Positions 34,099 through 43,213 of a DNA stretch of 47,546 nt are shown here, piece after piece. The notes beneath the pieces were generated by a model. It saw only the letters and a list, made by a program, of their open reading frames with translations. It was not told the DNA's origin and ran no database searches. The stretch is from contig JABDGW010000013.1 of NCBI GenBank assembly GCA_013285855.1, positions 4,344 through 51,889 of the forward strand, given 5' to 3'. Position 1 is the first letter of the stretch, and the number at the start of each line of letters is the position of its first letter. This stretch comes from Bacteroidota bacterium (GTDB lineage Bacteria > Bacteroidota > Bacteroidia > Chitinophagales > Chitinophagaceae). A program made the position numbers and the translations under genes.

Positions 34099-34446
34099 CT
34101 ACGTATTGATTTTTCTTGCAAGGCTTGCTGATAAACCTGCAAAGCCAGAAATTAATCCGCCTATTAAAGCAGTAACTAAAATTAGTAATAAAGATGAACC
34201 GTTCAATGGTAATATGGTTGCTATTTTTTGTGATAGTAAATGATTGTTTGCGTTATCAATCAGCATTGCCATAATTCCCCATAATAAAAATAAACCTGAG
34301 AATGTTGCAGCAAATGTTGCAAATGCTTTTTGATGAACGAACAATGCAATTATAAAAGATGTGATTGCAAAACTCCACCATGTAAAATATAACGGTGCCG
34401 CGTAGCCGAGTAATGCAGTTAATAAAACAACAACAATAAATTTCAT
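34099..34446 (-). CDS. Small membrane protein
   Basis: A 115-residue, very hydrophobic protein with about four transmembrane segments (about residues 3-18, 22-38, 43-62 and 83-108). The ends carry charged residues (SLARKINT at the C-terminus). No family is recognised. It lies between the penicillin acylase gene, from which a hairpin separates it, and the glycosyltransferase. Confidence 0.7.
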   Translation of the reverse strand: MKFIVVVLLTALLGYAAPLYFTWWSFAITSFIIALFVHQKAFATFAATFSGLFLLWGIMAMLIDNANNHLLSQKIATILPLNGSSLLLILVTALIGGLISGFAGLSASLARKINT

Positions 34447-34452
34447 TTGGAT

Positions 34453-34469
34453 AAATTAAAAAGTCAAAA
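34453..34469 (-). repeat. 17-bp dispersed AT-rich repeat, copy 2
   Basis: AAATTAAAAAGTCAAAA at 34453-34469 is the perfect reverse complement of 31642-31658. It lies just upstream of the small membrane protein gene. Confidence 0.55.
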
Positions 34470-34479
34470 TTAAAAATTT

Positions 34480-34540
34480 AAAAAAGCAAGTAGTTTATAA
34501 TTTAGATTATCCAATAACAGCAACTCAATTCTTGCTTTTT
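34480..34540 (-). terminator. Probable terminator of the penicillin acylase gene
   Basis: On the minus strand AAAAAGCAAG (34540-34531) and CTTGCTTTTT (34490-34481) are perfect 10-bp arms, with a 40-base loop and a further T-rich stretch after the second arm. The first arm overlaps the stop codon at 34539-34541. The long loop lowers confidence. Confidence 0.5.
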
Positions 34541-37004
34541 ACTTTACGAAAATCATTACGCCTAAATTATTTTTTTGCGATGATATTGTTTGCTTATCAT
34601 ACAAATGAATGCGATAATATTTTCCTGCAGCCCATGTATTAATGAAGTCATCATAATATTTGCTGCCGGGGTTACCGCTTTGGCCGCCCGGATAAACACC
34701 ATAAGCATTTATATCATCTGTTAATTCAACAATCATTCTCCAGCTTGGTCCGTGATCTTTTCCAAAAGCATTAATAATATTTACACCGCCGCCGGCATTT
34801 ACATGCAACCTGCTGAACGCGGGTATTTTCAGCAAATGCGCAATGCCGCCATCTTTAAATTTTCCCCACTCAATTACACCATCCCGTTTTGCTTTTTCAA
34901 GCACGGGAACAATGCTTTTAAACGCAGCAGTAATATCTTCTTCTAACGTTTCTTTTTCTGATGTGCTAATATCATCAGCAAATAATTTAGCTGAATCTTT
35001 TTCAATGTTTTTAAGTAAAGCAGCGGGTTCAACATTTGGCACAGGTAAGCCAGAACTATTTAATTCATCACCGTAAATTTTACTTATTGAACTATCCATC
35101 CATAATTTAAAAACAGTTGCACCAATTGAAGCAGAATCATTTTCCAGGTTCCATGATGAAACCACTGTTAAATAATTTTTTTCAGTTTTATTCAGCTTTG
35201 AAAAGGAAACATTATTGAGCAACACAGGCAAGGCTTTTTCCGCCAATAAATTATAAAAACTGGTTTGCAATCTTTCCATGTCGTCTGTTGTAATGTTTTG
35301 CATAAATGACAGGTTTCGATTGATGAGCCAGCCTCTGTACAAAGAAAAATATGCAGGTATATAATAGGGATAGATTTTTGTATCATAAGGCGCTTGATTA
35401 GCACTGCTTACAAAACCTCTTTCGGGGTTATGCATAACCGGTTGCAAACTGTCAGGAATATATGCCTGCCATGCATAACTGCTGTCGAATCCAGGCATAA
35501 TAAAATCGCCCTGCCTGTACCATAACGCCGGAAATTTTCCAGCCTGGTGAATTGCAATATCACCAGGCTTGTCAGCAAAAACAAAATTTTGTGAAGGACA
35601 TTCAAATGTTGAAGTAGCTTCTAAATAATCAGTATAATTTTTTGCACGTAACAATTTTAAGATTGAGCCAAGCTCATTGCTTTCATTATGTGCCTGCCAG
35701 TGACAGGCATAATATTTATTCGTATGCAGTTTATCAGGATAATGCGGATCATACATTACAGGGCCAAAAACTGTGATAGCAATATGTTCAGTATCATTTG
35801 GCTTGCTTCTTATTTTAATAATTTCATTTCGCATCTCAGCATTTTGCCATACGCCATTGTACCAATATTGCTGCATCGTGCTGTCGCGAAATTTTATTTC
35901 ATAATAGTCTCTTACGTCTCTTTCTGCGTTGGTTAAGCCCCAGGCGCAATTATTATTAAAGCCAATTAAAATATTAGGCGCACCGGGCAATGAAACTCCA
36001 TACACATTAAAGGCAGGAGTAGAGATCTGCATCTCATACCAAAGCGAAGGAAGATTTAAGCCGAGATGCGGATCGTTACATAAAATTGGTCTTCCGCTTT
36101 TTGTTTTGCTGCCTGCAACAGCCCAGTTATTGCTGCCATTATTTTTATCTGGTTTGATAGCAGAATCCAACGGCGCAACTAAAGCTTTATAATTAAAGTA
36201 AAGCGAATCTGCAGTTGAAGGTATAGTAACAACAGGCTGATCTTTTATCTTCGGTAAAGCATCAGTGATTATTAATTGCGTCGAATCTTCAACATAAGGA
36301 AACAACGCTTCATATTGTGCTTTGGTAAGTAAAGCTTTTGCATTTGTTCTTTCAAAATCCTGCTCATAACCTGCCAGATCGTAAGACATATATTTTACAA
36401 GTAAAGCAGATTTCATATTCGTCCATAGCTCAGGCCTATAATTAAGCAATTTATATTCTAAAGGATAATCTTTTTCATCCAAAGAATTGATATATGTATT
36501 TACACCTGCCGTATAAGCATCGCATGCAGATTTTGTTTGCGGATCGCTTTCCATTGCATGCAAAGTTTTTTCAGCGCCGTACACCATTCCAAGTCTTCTG
36601 AAAAATTTATCAATCTTTAAAAAGTTTGTACCGCTTGATGAATCACCCATTATCTCACTCAATCTTCCGGCTGCAGCATAGGTTTGAAAATCCATTTGCC
36701 ACAACCTGAATTTGGCGTGTAAATAACCTTGCACAAACCATGCATCATGTTCGTTTTCTGCATACACATGCGGCACTAACCTTTCATCAAAATATACTTC
36801 TGTTTTGCCTAGTAATTGAGTGAAATTAAAATTGCCATTAAAGTTTGCATTCGCTGGTTCAGCATTTTGCCAAAAACCTTTTTGCGGTGAAAGAAAAAAA
36901 CCAAAGCGCGGTGTTTTGCTGCCATTCAACGTTAATTGATTATCTAAAAAATAGATCAGCACAATTGTAATGGCAGCAAAAAAAACACACCCGAATATTC
37001 TCAT
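34539..37004 (-). CDS. Penicillin acylase family protein (Ntn hydrolase, peptidase S45)
   Basis: An 821-residue precursor with an N-terminal membrane anchor or signal (about residues 4-20). The alpha-chain region includes VYAENEHDAWFVQGYLHAKFRLWQMDF. The self-cleavage site and N-terminal nucleophile are visible as G290-S291 in NNGSNNWAVAG, the start of the beta chain. NDPHLGLNLPSLWYEM and the later NPERGFVSSANQAPYD are typical S45 blocks. The family hydrolyses amide bonds of penicillins, acyl-homoserine lactones or N-acyl amino acids, so the substrate is open. Two processed chains in the periplasm are expected. Confidence 0.92.
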   Translation of the reverse strand: MRIFGCVFFAAITIVLIYFLDNQLTLNGSKTPRFGFFLSPQKGFWQNAEPANANFNGNFNFTQLLGKTEVYFDERLVPHVYAENEHDAWFVQGYLHAKFRLWQMDFQTYAAAGRLSEIMGDSSSGTNFLKIDKFFRRLGMVYGAEKTLHAMESDPQTKSACDAYTAGVNTYINSLDEKDYPLEYKLLNYRPELWTNMKSALLVKYMSYDLAGYEQDFERTNAKALLTKAQYEALFPYVEDSTQLIITDALPKIKDQPVVTIPSTADSLYFNYKALVAPLDSAIKPDKNNGSNNWAVAGSKTKSGRPILCNDPHLGLNLPSLWYEMQISTPAFNVYGVSLPGAPNILIGFNNNCAWGLTNAERDVRDYYEIKFRDSTMQQYWYNGVWQNAEMRNEIIKIRSKPNDTEHIAITVFGPVMYDPHYPDKLHTNKYYACHWQAHNESNELGSILKLLRAKNYTDYLEATSTFECPSQNFVFADKPGDIAIHQAGKFPALWYRQGDFIMPGFDSSYAWQAYIPDSLQPVMHNPERGFVSSANQAPYDTKIYPYYIPAYFSLYRGWLINRNLSFMQNITTDDMERLQTSFYNLLAEKALPVLLNNVSFSKLNKTEKNYLTVVSSWNLENDSASIGATVFKLWMDSSISKIYGDELNSSGLPVPNVEPAALLKNIEKDSAKLFADDISTSEKETLEEDITAAFKSIVPVLEKAKRDGVIEWGKFKDGGIAHLLKIPAFSRLHVNAGGGVNIINAFGKDHGPSWRMIVELTDDINAYGVYPGGQSGNPGSKYYDDFINTWAAGKYYRIHLYDKQTISSQKNNLGVMIFVK

Positions 37005-37038
37005 AGCAAGAGTTAGTTTATAAAGTATTTAATAATTT

Positions 37039-37452
37039 TTATTCTTCCAAAGTTGCTTCTGAAGTTATTTTCATATTCAGCGCTTTGCTGATTGGACAAT
37101 TTTGTTCAGCATTTTTTACGCTTTCGTCAAATTTTTCTTTACTTATGCCAGGTACTTTTCCCTTTACTATAAGATGTGATTCTGTAAGCACACCATTTTC
37201 AAAATTAATGTTAGATGTTGTTTCCAGGCTATCTGGTGTAAAGCCTGCTTCGCCTAAAACAAAACTTAACTTCATGGTAAAACAACCTGCATGCGCTGCT
37301 GCAACCAGCTCTTCAGGATTGGTACCAATGCCATCTGCAAATCTTGAATTATAAGAATATTGCGTTTCTTTTAAAACACCACTTTGTGTGCTTACTGTTC
37401 CTTTACCTTCTTTGCCTGAACCGTTCCAAACGGCTGTTGCATGTCTTTTCAT
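37039..37452 (-). CDS. osmC: OsmC-family peroxiredoxin
   Basis: A 137-residue OsmC protein with the conserved redox cysteines C57 (AAAHAGCFTMKLSF) and C119 (EQNCPISKAL). MKRHATAVWNGSGKEGKG and GTNPEELVAAAHAGC are the close OsmC (not Ohr) signature. It reduces organic and inorganic peroxides. It starts 77 bases from the divergent csaA-like gene and is only 34 bases upstream of the penicillin acylase gene on the same strand. It is a distinct paralogue of the OsmC-type protein at 23273. Confidence 0.93.
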   Translation of the reverse strand: MKRHATAVWNGSGKEGKGTVSTQSGVLKETQYSYNSRFADGIGTNPEELVAAAHAGCFTMKLSFVLGEAGFTPDSLETTSNINFENGVLTESHLIVKGKVPGISKEKFDESVKNAEQNCPISKALNMKITSEATLEE

Positions 37453-37529
37453 AAATATTATTTTTTGTTTTTAAATTACGGTTGTTTGAGGTTACAAATT
37501 GAAAACAAAATTCACTAATAACAAAATGT

Positions 37530-37859
37530 ATGATAAGCTGGCAGGATTTTGAAAAAATTGATATACGATGCGGAAGTATTATTGACGTAAAAGATTTTGC
37601 TAATGCAAAGAAACCTGCTTACCAGTTAACAATAGATTTTGGTGAACTTGGTATAAAGAATTCATCGGCACAAATAACTGCTCATTACGCTAAAAAAGAT
37701 TTATTAAATAAACAGGTAATTGCTGTTGTAAATTTTCCTGTAAAACAAATAGCAAATTTTTTTAGTGAGTGTCTTGTGTTAGGTATTTATGATGAAAGTA
37801 ATAATGTCGTATTATTACAACCGGAACGAAGAGTTGCCAATGGAATGAAAATAGGTTGA
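37530..37859 (+). CDS. csaA: CsaA-like tRNA-binding-domain protein
   Basis: A 109-residue OB-fold protein of the tRNA_bind family, as in CsaA of Bacillus and the EMAP-II-like domain. ISWQDFEKIDIRCGSIIDV at the N-terminus, SSAQITAHYAKKDLLNKQVIAVVNFP in the middle and the terminal RRVANGMKIG match CsaA. CsaA has chaperone-like and tRNA-binding activity; its physiological role is unsettled. The start is ATG 37530. Confidence 0.9.
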   Translation: MISWQDFEKIDIRCGSIIDVKDFANAKKPAYQLTIDFGELGIKNSSAQITAHYAKKDLLNKQVIAVVNFPVKQIANFFSECLVLGIYDESNNVVLLQPERRVANGMKIG

Positions 37860-37871
37860 AGATGTTAGAAG

Positions 37872-37885
37872 TAAGATGTAAGATG
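37872..37885 (+). repeat. Two tandem copies of TAAGATG
   Basis: TAAGATG occurs at 37872-37878 and 37879-37885 in the 89-base gap between csaA and ogt. The whole gap is made of such short direct repeats (AGATG, TGAACAATGAACC) and has no coding content. Confidence 0.5.
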
Positions 37886-37948
37886 TGATGTACAACCTGC
37901 TATGTAAAGCTATCAACCATTACCTATGAACAATGAACCATAAGCTAA

Positions 37949-38446
37949 ATGGATGAACTCTACTATACATATTATCAAAGCCCGATTGGTTTAATTAAAA
38001 TTGGCGGCACAGAACATTATATTGCTGAACTAAGCTTTATTGATAAGCCTGAACAAATGAAACATGGTGAGCCTGGTATAAGTGAAGTCATGCATCAATG
38101 CACAGAACAATTGATAGAATTTTTTAGTGGTAAGAGAAAAGTATTCGAGATTCCGGTGCATCAGCCAGGCACTTTTTTTCAGCAAAAAGTTTGGGGCGAA
38201 TTACTCCAGATACCTTACGGCAAAACTTTATCTTATCTTGAATTAAGCCGCTTGATTGGGGACGAAAAAGCTATACGCGCCGTTGCTGCAACCAATGGAA
38301 AAAATAAAATAGGGATTATCATTCCATGTCATCGTGTTATTGGCAGCGATAAAAGCCTGGTTGGTTATTCCGGCGGAGTATGGCGCAAAAAATGGTTGCT
38401 GCAACATGAGTTTAAAATTACGCATGGTGTGCAGACTTTGTTTTGA
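37949..38446 (+). CDS. ogt: Methylated-DNA--protein-cysteine methyltransferase
   Basis: A 165-residue suicide enzyme that moves the methyl group from O6-methylguanine (or O4-methylthymine) in DNA to its own cysteine. The active-site C127 lies in IIPCHRVIG. The helix-turn-helix region (FFQQKVWGELLQIPYGKTLSY) and AVAATNGKN recognise DNA. Length is normal for the Ogt type without the Ada metal domain. It repairs alkylation damage. It ends 12 bases from the convergent lactonase gene. Confidence 0.95.
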   Translation: MDELYYTYYQSPIGLIKIGGTEHYIAELSFIDKPEQMKHGEPGISEVMHQCTEQLIEFFSGKRKVFEIPVHQPGTFFQQKVWGELLQIPYGKTLSYLELSRLIGDEKAIRAVAATNGKNKIGIIIPCHRVIGSDKSLVGYSGGVWRKKWLLQHEFKITHGVQTLF

Positions 38447-38458
38447 GAAAACCTCCTG

Positions 38459-39592
38459 CTAATTTATAGGAATCATTTGTAAACAAACAGGTTTTTGAAC
38501 ATCGGGAATTAATGTGCTTCCATTCTCTAATAATCCATAATTTTTATTGATGACAAAAATCTGGATGGTATTATTATTCTGGCTTGCCACCAATAAAAAA
38601 TGACCTGTTGGATCAACCATAAAACCACGTGGATTTGCATTTACTGCCTGCGTACCATTTGCAAGTAATGTTCCGTCAGTCTGAACTTTGTATAAAGCGA
38701 TATTATTGGAAATGCCGCGATTGCTTGTATATAAAAATTTACCGTTTGGTGTAATACCAATTTCAGCACTGCCCCTGTCGTTTTTATCACCAGCTGCTGT
38801 TGATGCAATTGTTTGTATTTGATTCAGTTTGCCATCATTATAATTATATACATTTATCTGGCCTGACAGCTCATTGATCAAATAAGCATTCTTTCCGCTT
38901 GGGCTAAAAATAAAATGCCTCGGACCGAAACCATCATCAATTGTGTAATAAGGCGAATCTGATTCTGTAAGCACATTGTTTGGATCGGCACCATTGAATT
39001 TATATTGATATAATCTATCGTTGCCAAGATCTGGCGAAAACAAATATTTGTAGTCAGGCGAAAAAACAACTTCATGCGGATGCGGCATTTCCTGCCTCTG
39101 TACATTTACGCCATAACCATCGTGCGGAATAAGTTGTGCATGTGGCTGAATTGAACCATCAGCATTTGTTTTAAAAACGGTTATGTTGCCACCATTATAA
39201 TTTGCTGTTATAACATTTTTTCCCTGGTCATCAATGGTAATGTGCGCCGGGGAAAAACCATCAGTTGGCTGCTTGTTCAAAAATGTAAGTTCTCCTTTCT
39301 TTTTATCAAAAGCAAACGCACTCACTTCGCCCGGCTTTCCACCGCTGTTTTCATTAACAGCATAAACAAATTTTCCATCTTTTGAAACACATAACCATGA
39401 AGGATTTTCTACACCACTTGTTTTGCTTACAAAAGTGGCTTCGCCTTTGTTTGGATTAAAGCGATATATATAAATTCCATCATTCGCGCCGCCATCAGTA
39501 TAAGTGCCAATGAATAAATAGTAAATAGGATTTTGCGCTTTAAGATTTACAATTAAAAAAGTACAAACAATTATTAATAAGATTTTTTTCAT
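38459..39592 (-). CDS. Exported lactonase-family beta-propeller (6-phosphogluconolactonase-like)
   Basis: A 377-residue protein with a signal peptide (MKKILLIIVCTFLIVNLKAQ). Seven-bladed propeller repeats are visible: GTYTDGGANDGIYIYRFNPN, SWLCVSKDGKFVYAVNENSG, PAHITIDDQGKNVITANYNGG, HPHEVVFSPDYKYLFSPDLG, GPRHFIFSPSGKNAYLINEL and RGFMVDPTGHFLLVASQN. It resembles the YbhE/Pgl lactonase family. Because it is exported, cytosolic pentose phosphate action is doubtful; it may open sugar lactones in the periplasm. Confidence 0.9.
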   Translation of the reverse strand: MKKILLIIVCTFLIVNLKAQNPIYYLFIGTYTDGGANDGIYIYRFNPNKGEATFVSKTSGVENPSWLCVSKDGKFVYAVNENSGGKPGEVSAFAFDKKKGELTFLNKQPTDGFSPAHITIDDQGKNVITANYNGGNITVFKTNADGSIQPHAQLIPHDGYGVNVQRQEMPHPHEVVFSPDYKYLFSPDLGNDRLYQYKFNGADPNNVLTESDSPYYTIDDGFGPRHFIFSPSGKNAYLINELSGQINVYNYNDGKLNQIQTIASTAAGDKNDRGSAEIGITPNGKFLYTSNRGISNNIALYKVQTDGTLLANGTQAVNANPRGFMVDPTGHFLLVASQNNNTIQIFVINKNYGLLENGSTLIPDVQKPVCLQMIPIN

Positions 39593-39681
39593 ACAATAAG
39601 AAGAATTTTAATTACTGTAAATGTAAAAAAGATTGCAAAAGAAACTTGTTAATTTAAAACAGTATCTATAAAATGATAAAT

Positions 39682-39713
39682 AAAAAAGGCTGCATTTTAT
39701 GGCAGCCTTTTTT
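39682..39713 (-). terminator. Terminator of the M36 metallopeptidase gene
   Basis: AAAAAAGGCTGC (39682-39693) and GCAGCCTTTTTT (39702-39713) are perfect 12-bp inverted arms with an 8-base loop and a T run on both strands. It lies 15 bases downstream of the M36 stop codon. The GGCTGC/GCAGCC core recalls the terminator at 20458. Confidence 0.9.
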
Positions 39714-39728
39714 CACTCATTACTTTGT

Positions 39729-42698
39729 TTATTGAACGATCAGTTTATATTTTGTTGAATAACCATTGCCATTAATAATTATGTTGTACACGCCGGCTGC
39801 GAGTTTTGAAACATCAAGTTTATACACTTCATTATTCATTACATAATTGCCAATAAGCTGCCCCGTATTACTTAATAATCTTATTGTAAGGTTTTGATTA
39901 TTGCCAGGAAGATTAATTGTTACAAGATCAGTTGCAGGATTTGGTGAAATCTTTATAGAAGGTTTTACATCTGAAAAATTTAAAGAACGTATTTCAGAAT
40001 AATTAAACCTGCCATCTTTATCTACTTCTTTAATATGGTAAATGTTATCGCCTTTTACAGGATATTGATCAGTGGATTGATATGACTTTTCGAGTGTGCT
40101 ATTGCCTGCAGCTTTTACTTCACCAATAGAAATAAATGTTTTTCCATCCACACTTCTTTCTACAACAAATTTATCGGTGTTGGATTCCTGTTCTGTAGTC
40201 CATTTTAATAAAGCGCTGCTGCCTTGTTTTTCTGCTGTAAAGTTTCCAAAATTCACCGGCAAGGTTAAAGGAAGGTCATATGCAGGCACCCCATCATTTG
40301 TATTGCTTGAAACGCCTTGTTTTGCGCTGTAACCAAGCCCGCGTTTTGCAAAGGCTTTCCAGATTTCTGTGCTATATTTTGCGCCATATAATAAAGTGTC
40401 TGCTTTAAGTATTCCGTCTCTTGCATCAACAAAGCCAGGGTTGCATTTGGTTAATTTGAAACCTTCTGTAACCAGGCTTAAAGCAATAATATTTCCGCCA
40501 TTACCAGTTGCATCAAAAATATTTTGGCTTATACCATAATCTTTTACAAGGTCCCATGTCATATCCCAAAGCATTGATGCCCACATTTCACCAATTGTAT
40601 GTGGGTCGGCCGGGTTAAGAAATGATCCCTTCAAGGCCTTTAATGAATCGTAAGTCCACGGATCATAAATGAAATTTGTGGAGTATGGATAAACGCGGAT
40701 TCCTGTATTGTCACTATCAAGACCTGCGGCGTAATTGCCAATAGCTCTTATATGATTGCCTGATATAGTAGCATTACCCCAGTTTTCAGTTATCATTAAA
40801 GCATACCAATCGCTCCATCCTTCACCCATCTGTTCTAAGTTTTGCAAACAGCTTACATTTTGAGGGCCGCCAACCAACCGGTTAGAGATGCCATGAGTAT
40901 ATTCATGTGTAGGAATTGTGTTATCTAATTCCCCGTCTATTTGCGGGGTAAATTGTAAAGTAGTATTTACATTTCCGGAGCCGTAAGTTTTTAGTTTTTT
41001 TGCTGTATCATACTGAATAAATACACCTGGTATAGTAATGGAGTTATCAAGCGGAGTTGCACTCATAGTCAGTAACACATTACCACGTGTATCAGAAGCG
41101 CCGCCAACAGGGATATATCTAGGATCATTAGGTGCAACATTTCCTACTATTATTGCCTTAGCACCTGCTGACTGTGCACTGTGAAACTTTACTGTAAAAT
41201 TACAGCTGCCTCTATCTATATAAGCTATTTTGCCTGCTAGCTCTGAAGCATTTCCAGCGTTTCCGCATGCAGTGCTTGAATCAGGATGTAAGGCATCTTT
41301 AAATATAACTATGTCTGAAGTGATTGGTCCCTTTAACGAAAGCTTGTTGGTTGTGCTTACATTTCCTTCAACTGCTGGTTTTCCTCCTTTAAAGCTTGCC
41401 GGACTATTAATGAAAAAAGATTTCAAAAGATTTGCAAACCACATATACATCTGTTGACGCGGATTTGAACCATCGGCAGGGGTAGCAAAGTTGGCATTAT
41501 CAATATGAGTTCCCTTTCCGCCGCCATCCTGCGCATCAGCATATACAAAATCATTTCCTTTACCACCGCGGCTTAAGTTGTTTGATTGAAAATTACCTGC
41601 ACCTTCATCAAAGCCATATTGATAACTCAGGTCATGCATAAGATTATCCCAGTAAAACAAATTTGTTTCGCCAAATGAAGGATCTTCCGTAGGAACGGCG
41701 TTTGGATTAAATATAAAATCAAAAGTAAGATCAGGGGGATTGGTTGTTGATGATACCGAAAAACCCGGCGTATTATTATTAGAATCCAGATCCTGCTGCA
41801 CAAACACATTATTACCGCGTACAATTTTATAATCGGTAGTATCATTGCTATTCCATTTTAATGTATTTGCATTTTGATCATGATTTCTTGTCCATGGATT
41901 AGTTTCCAAACTCGGAGAAGCAACCAACGGGCTTTCATGCGGATAGGCAATTACATTATATTTTGCTGAATTTATGTCCTTCAAATCCTGTACAGAAGCG
42001 TTTGAAGATTGCTGCTGGGCATCTTCATATATAATTAACTGATGCGGTTTTTTAATATTGTTATTTGATTTTTCGTAAACAGTTAAATTAGCTTTATTTA
42101 AAATTTTTCCTGAAACTGCATCAACTGTTATATTCCATAAAGCATTATTTATATAGGATGAAATCATTACCTGCCATGCTAATTGCAATTCATTTGGTTT
42201 ATCTTCAGGATGATACCATATTAGCCTAACCGGTATTTCGTTATAAGAAATGCCAAGTTTATCAAACTGGTAAGTATGTTCTTCTGCAATTGTTTTTAAA
42301 GTAATCAAAGGAGCTTTTATTCGCAAATCCACTGATTGTGCTGCATTAATTAATGCAGCTTTTGCATCTATAGCTGGTGCAATATTTTTGTTAGAAGTTG
42401 AAAGATTTTCAATTGCAGCAAAATTGCCGGTGATAAATTTTTCATTTTTAAAACCCAGACTGTTTATAGCACCGCCTATATCAATACCACCATAAGTTTG
42501 TTGTAAATGCATATATATAACATTTATACGCTGGTCTAAATGTGCATCTGCAACTCTCCAGTTACCAAGATCGTTTTGCGCAATTCCTATTGCGGCAGCA
42601 TTTTTTGTAATAAGATTTTTAAAATACGCTGCTGAGGGTTGATTTTGTGCTTGTGTAAACAATGGTGTTAAAAGCAACAGGAGGAAGAATTTTCTCAT
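39729..42698 (-). CDS. Secreted M36 (fungalysin) metallopeptidase with PA domain and T9SS tail
   Basis: A 989-residue secreted protease. A signal peptide (MRKFFLLLLLTPLFTQAQ) is followed by an N-terminal propeptide (FTP-like, about 25-230). A PA insert lies before and around ADLLGV-like strands in the middle (SCNFTVKFHSAQSAGAKAIIV). The zinc site is HEYTH (598-602) with a third ligand E626 in GEGWSDW. The C-terminal third has a beta domain and a type A type-IX-secretion sorting tail (ISPNPATDLVTINLPGN to the final YSTKYKLIVQ). I start at ATG 42698 for the signal peptide; an upstream start at 42755 would overlap the next gene. It degrades extracellular protein. Confidence 0.93.
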   Translation of the reverse strand: MRKFFLLLLLTPLFTQAQNQPSAAYFKNLITKNAAAIGIAQNDLGNWRVADAHLDQRINVIYMHLQQTYGGIDIGGAINSLGFKNEKFITGNFAAIENLSTSNKNIAPAIDAKAALINAAQSVDLRIKAPLITLKTIAEEHTYQFDKLGISYNEIPVRLIWYHPEDKPNELQLAWQVMISSYINNALWNITVDAVSGKILNKANLTVYEKSNNNIKKPHQLIIYEDAQQQSSNASVQDLKDINSAKYNVIAYPHESPLVASPSLETNPWTRNHDQNANTLKWNSNDTTDYKIVRGNNVFVQQDLDSNNNTPGFSVSSTTNPPDLTFDFIFNPNAVPTEDPSFGETNLFYWDNLMHDLSYQYGFDEGAGNFQSNNLSRGGKGNDFVYADAQDGGGKGTHIDNANFATPADGSNPRQQMYMWFANLLKSFFINSPASFKGGKPAVEGNVSTTNKLSLKGPITSDIVIFKDALHPDSSTACGNAGNASELAGKIAYIDRGSCNFTVKFHSAQSAGAKAIIVGNVAPNDPRYIPVGGASDTRGNVLLTMSATPLDNSITIPGVFIQYDTAKKLKTYGSGNVNTTLQFTPQIDGELDNTIPTHEYTHGISNRLVGGPQNVSCLQNLEQMGEGWSDWYALMITENWGNATISGNHIRAIGNYAAGLDSDNTGIRVYPYSTNFIYDPWTYDSLKALKGSFLNPADPHTIGEMWASMLWDMTWDLVKDYGISQNIFDATGNGGNIIALSLVTEGFKLTKCNPGFVDARDGILKADTLLYGAKYSTEIWKAFAKRGLGYSAKQGVSSNTNDGVPAYDLPLTLPVNFGNFTAEKQGSSALLKWTTEQESNTDKFVVERSVDGKTFISIGEVKAAGNSTLEKSYQSTDQYPVKGDNIYHIKEVDKDGRFNYSEIRSLNFSDVKPSIKISPNPATDLVTINLPGNNQNLTIRLLSNTGQLIGNYVMNNEVYKLDVSKLAAGVYNIIINGNGYSTKYKLIVQ

Positions 42699-42751
42699 AA
42701 TTTTTTTTATGTATGTCGGGCAATTTAGTAAATTATTTATATAAGGCAAGT

Positions 42752-43192
42752 TCAATTGAAATTATATTCTGGCAAGTCATCCAGCTCTTTAAATAAATTT
42801 TTTGAAACTTCATAAGCGAAACTTTGGTTGCCATTAGTTACAATAAAATATTTTATTGATAACGCTAAATTATACCTGAGCACTTGTTCTATTACAGCAG
42901 CATTGATGGGTGTATTGCTTTCTTTACATTCCACAATTATCCATGGTTTATCTTTATTATACACTACAATATCATATCTTTTTTTCAACTCGCCTACCTT
43001 AATAATTTTTTCTACAGAAATAACTGATGAAGGATATTGTTTTACCTGTATCAGGTATTGCAAAAAATTTTGCCTTACCCATTCTTCAGGTGTTAGCGTA
43101 ACCCAAATACGGCGCACCTCATCAAAAATCAACTGCTTGTTTTGTTCCTGTTTTATACGAAAGTTATAACCGGGAAAATTTATCTGTAGCAT
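42752..43192 (-). CDS. HsdR_N-type (type I restriction R subunit N-terminus) nuclease-fold protein
   Basis: A 146-residue stand-alone domain of the HSDR_N_2 family, which forms a PD-(D/E)xK nuclease fold. The core motif is visible: D74 in KRYDIVVYN, then E88 and K90 in PWIIVECKESN. No helicase, HsdS or HsdM gene is near, so it is not an intact restriction system. Solitary members are common in Bacteroidota with unknown function. It lies between the M36 gene (53 bases) and the QueA-TraB chimera (21 bases) on the same strand. Confidence 0.85.
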   Translation of the reverse strand: MLQINFPGYNFRIKQEQNKQLIFDEVRRIWVTLTPEEWVRQNFLQYLIQVKQYPSSVISVEKIIKVGELKKRYDIVVYNKDKPWIIVECKESNTPINAAVIEQVLRYNLALSIKYFIVTNGNQSFAYEVSKNLFKELDDLPEYNFN

Positions 43193-43213
43193 ATGTGTGC
43201 ATGCAATACTAAT

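Noticed and set aside
42699..42755. Longer start for the M36 metallopeptidase
   Set aside because: The signal peptide begins at 42698, and the extension would overlap the upstream gene's end.
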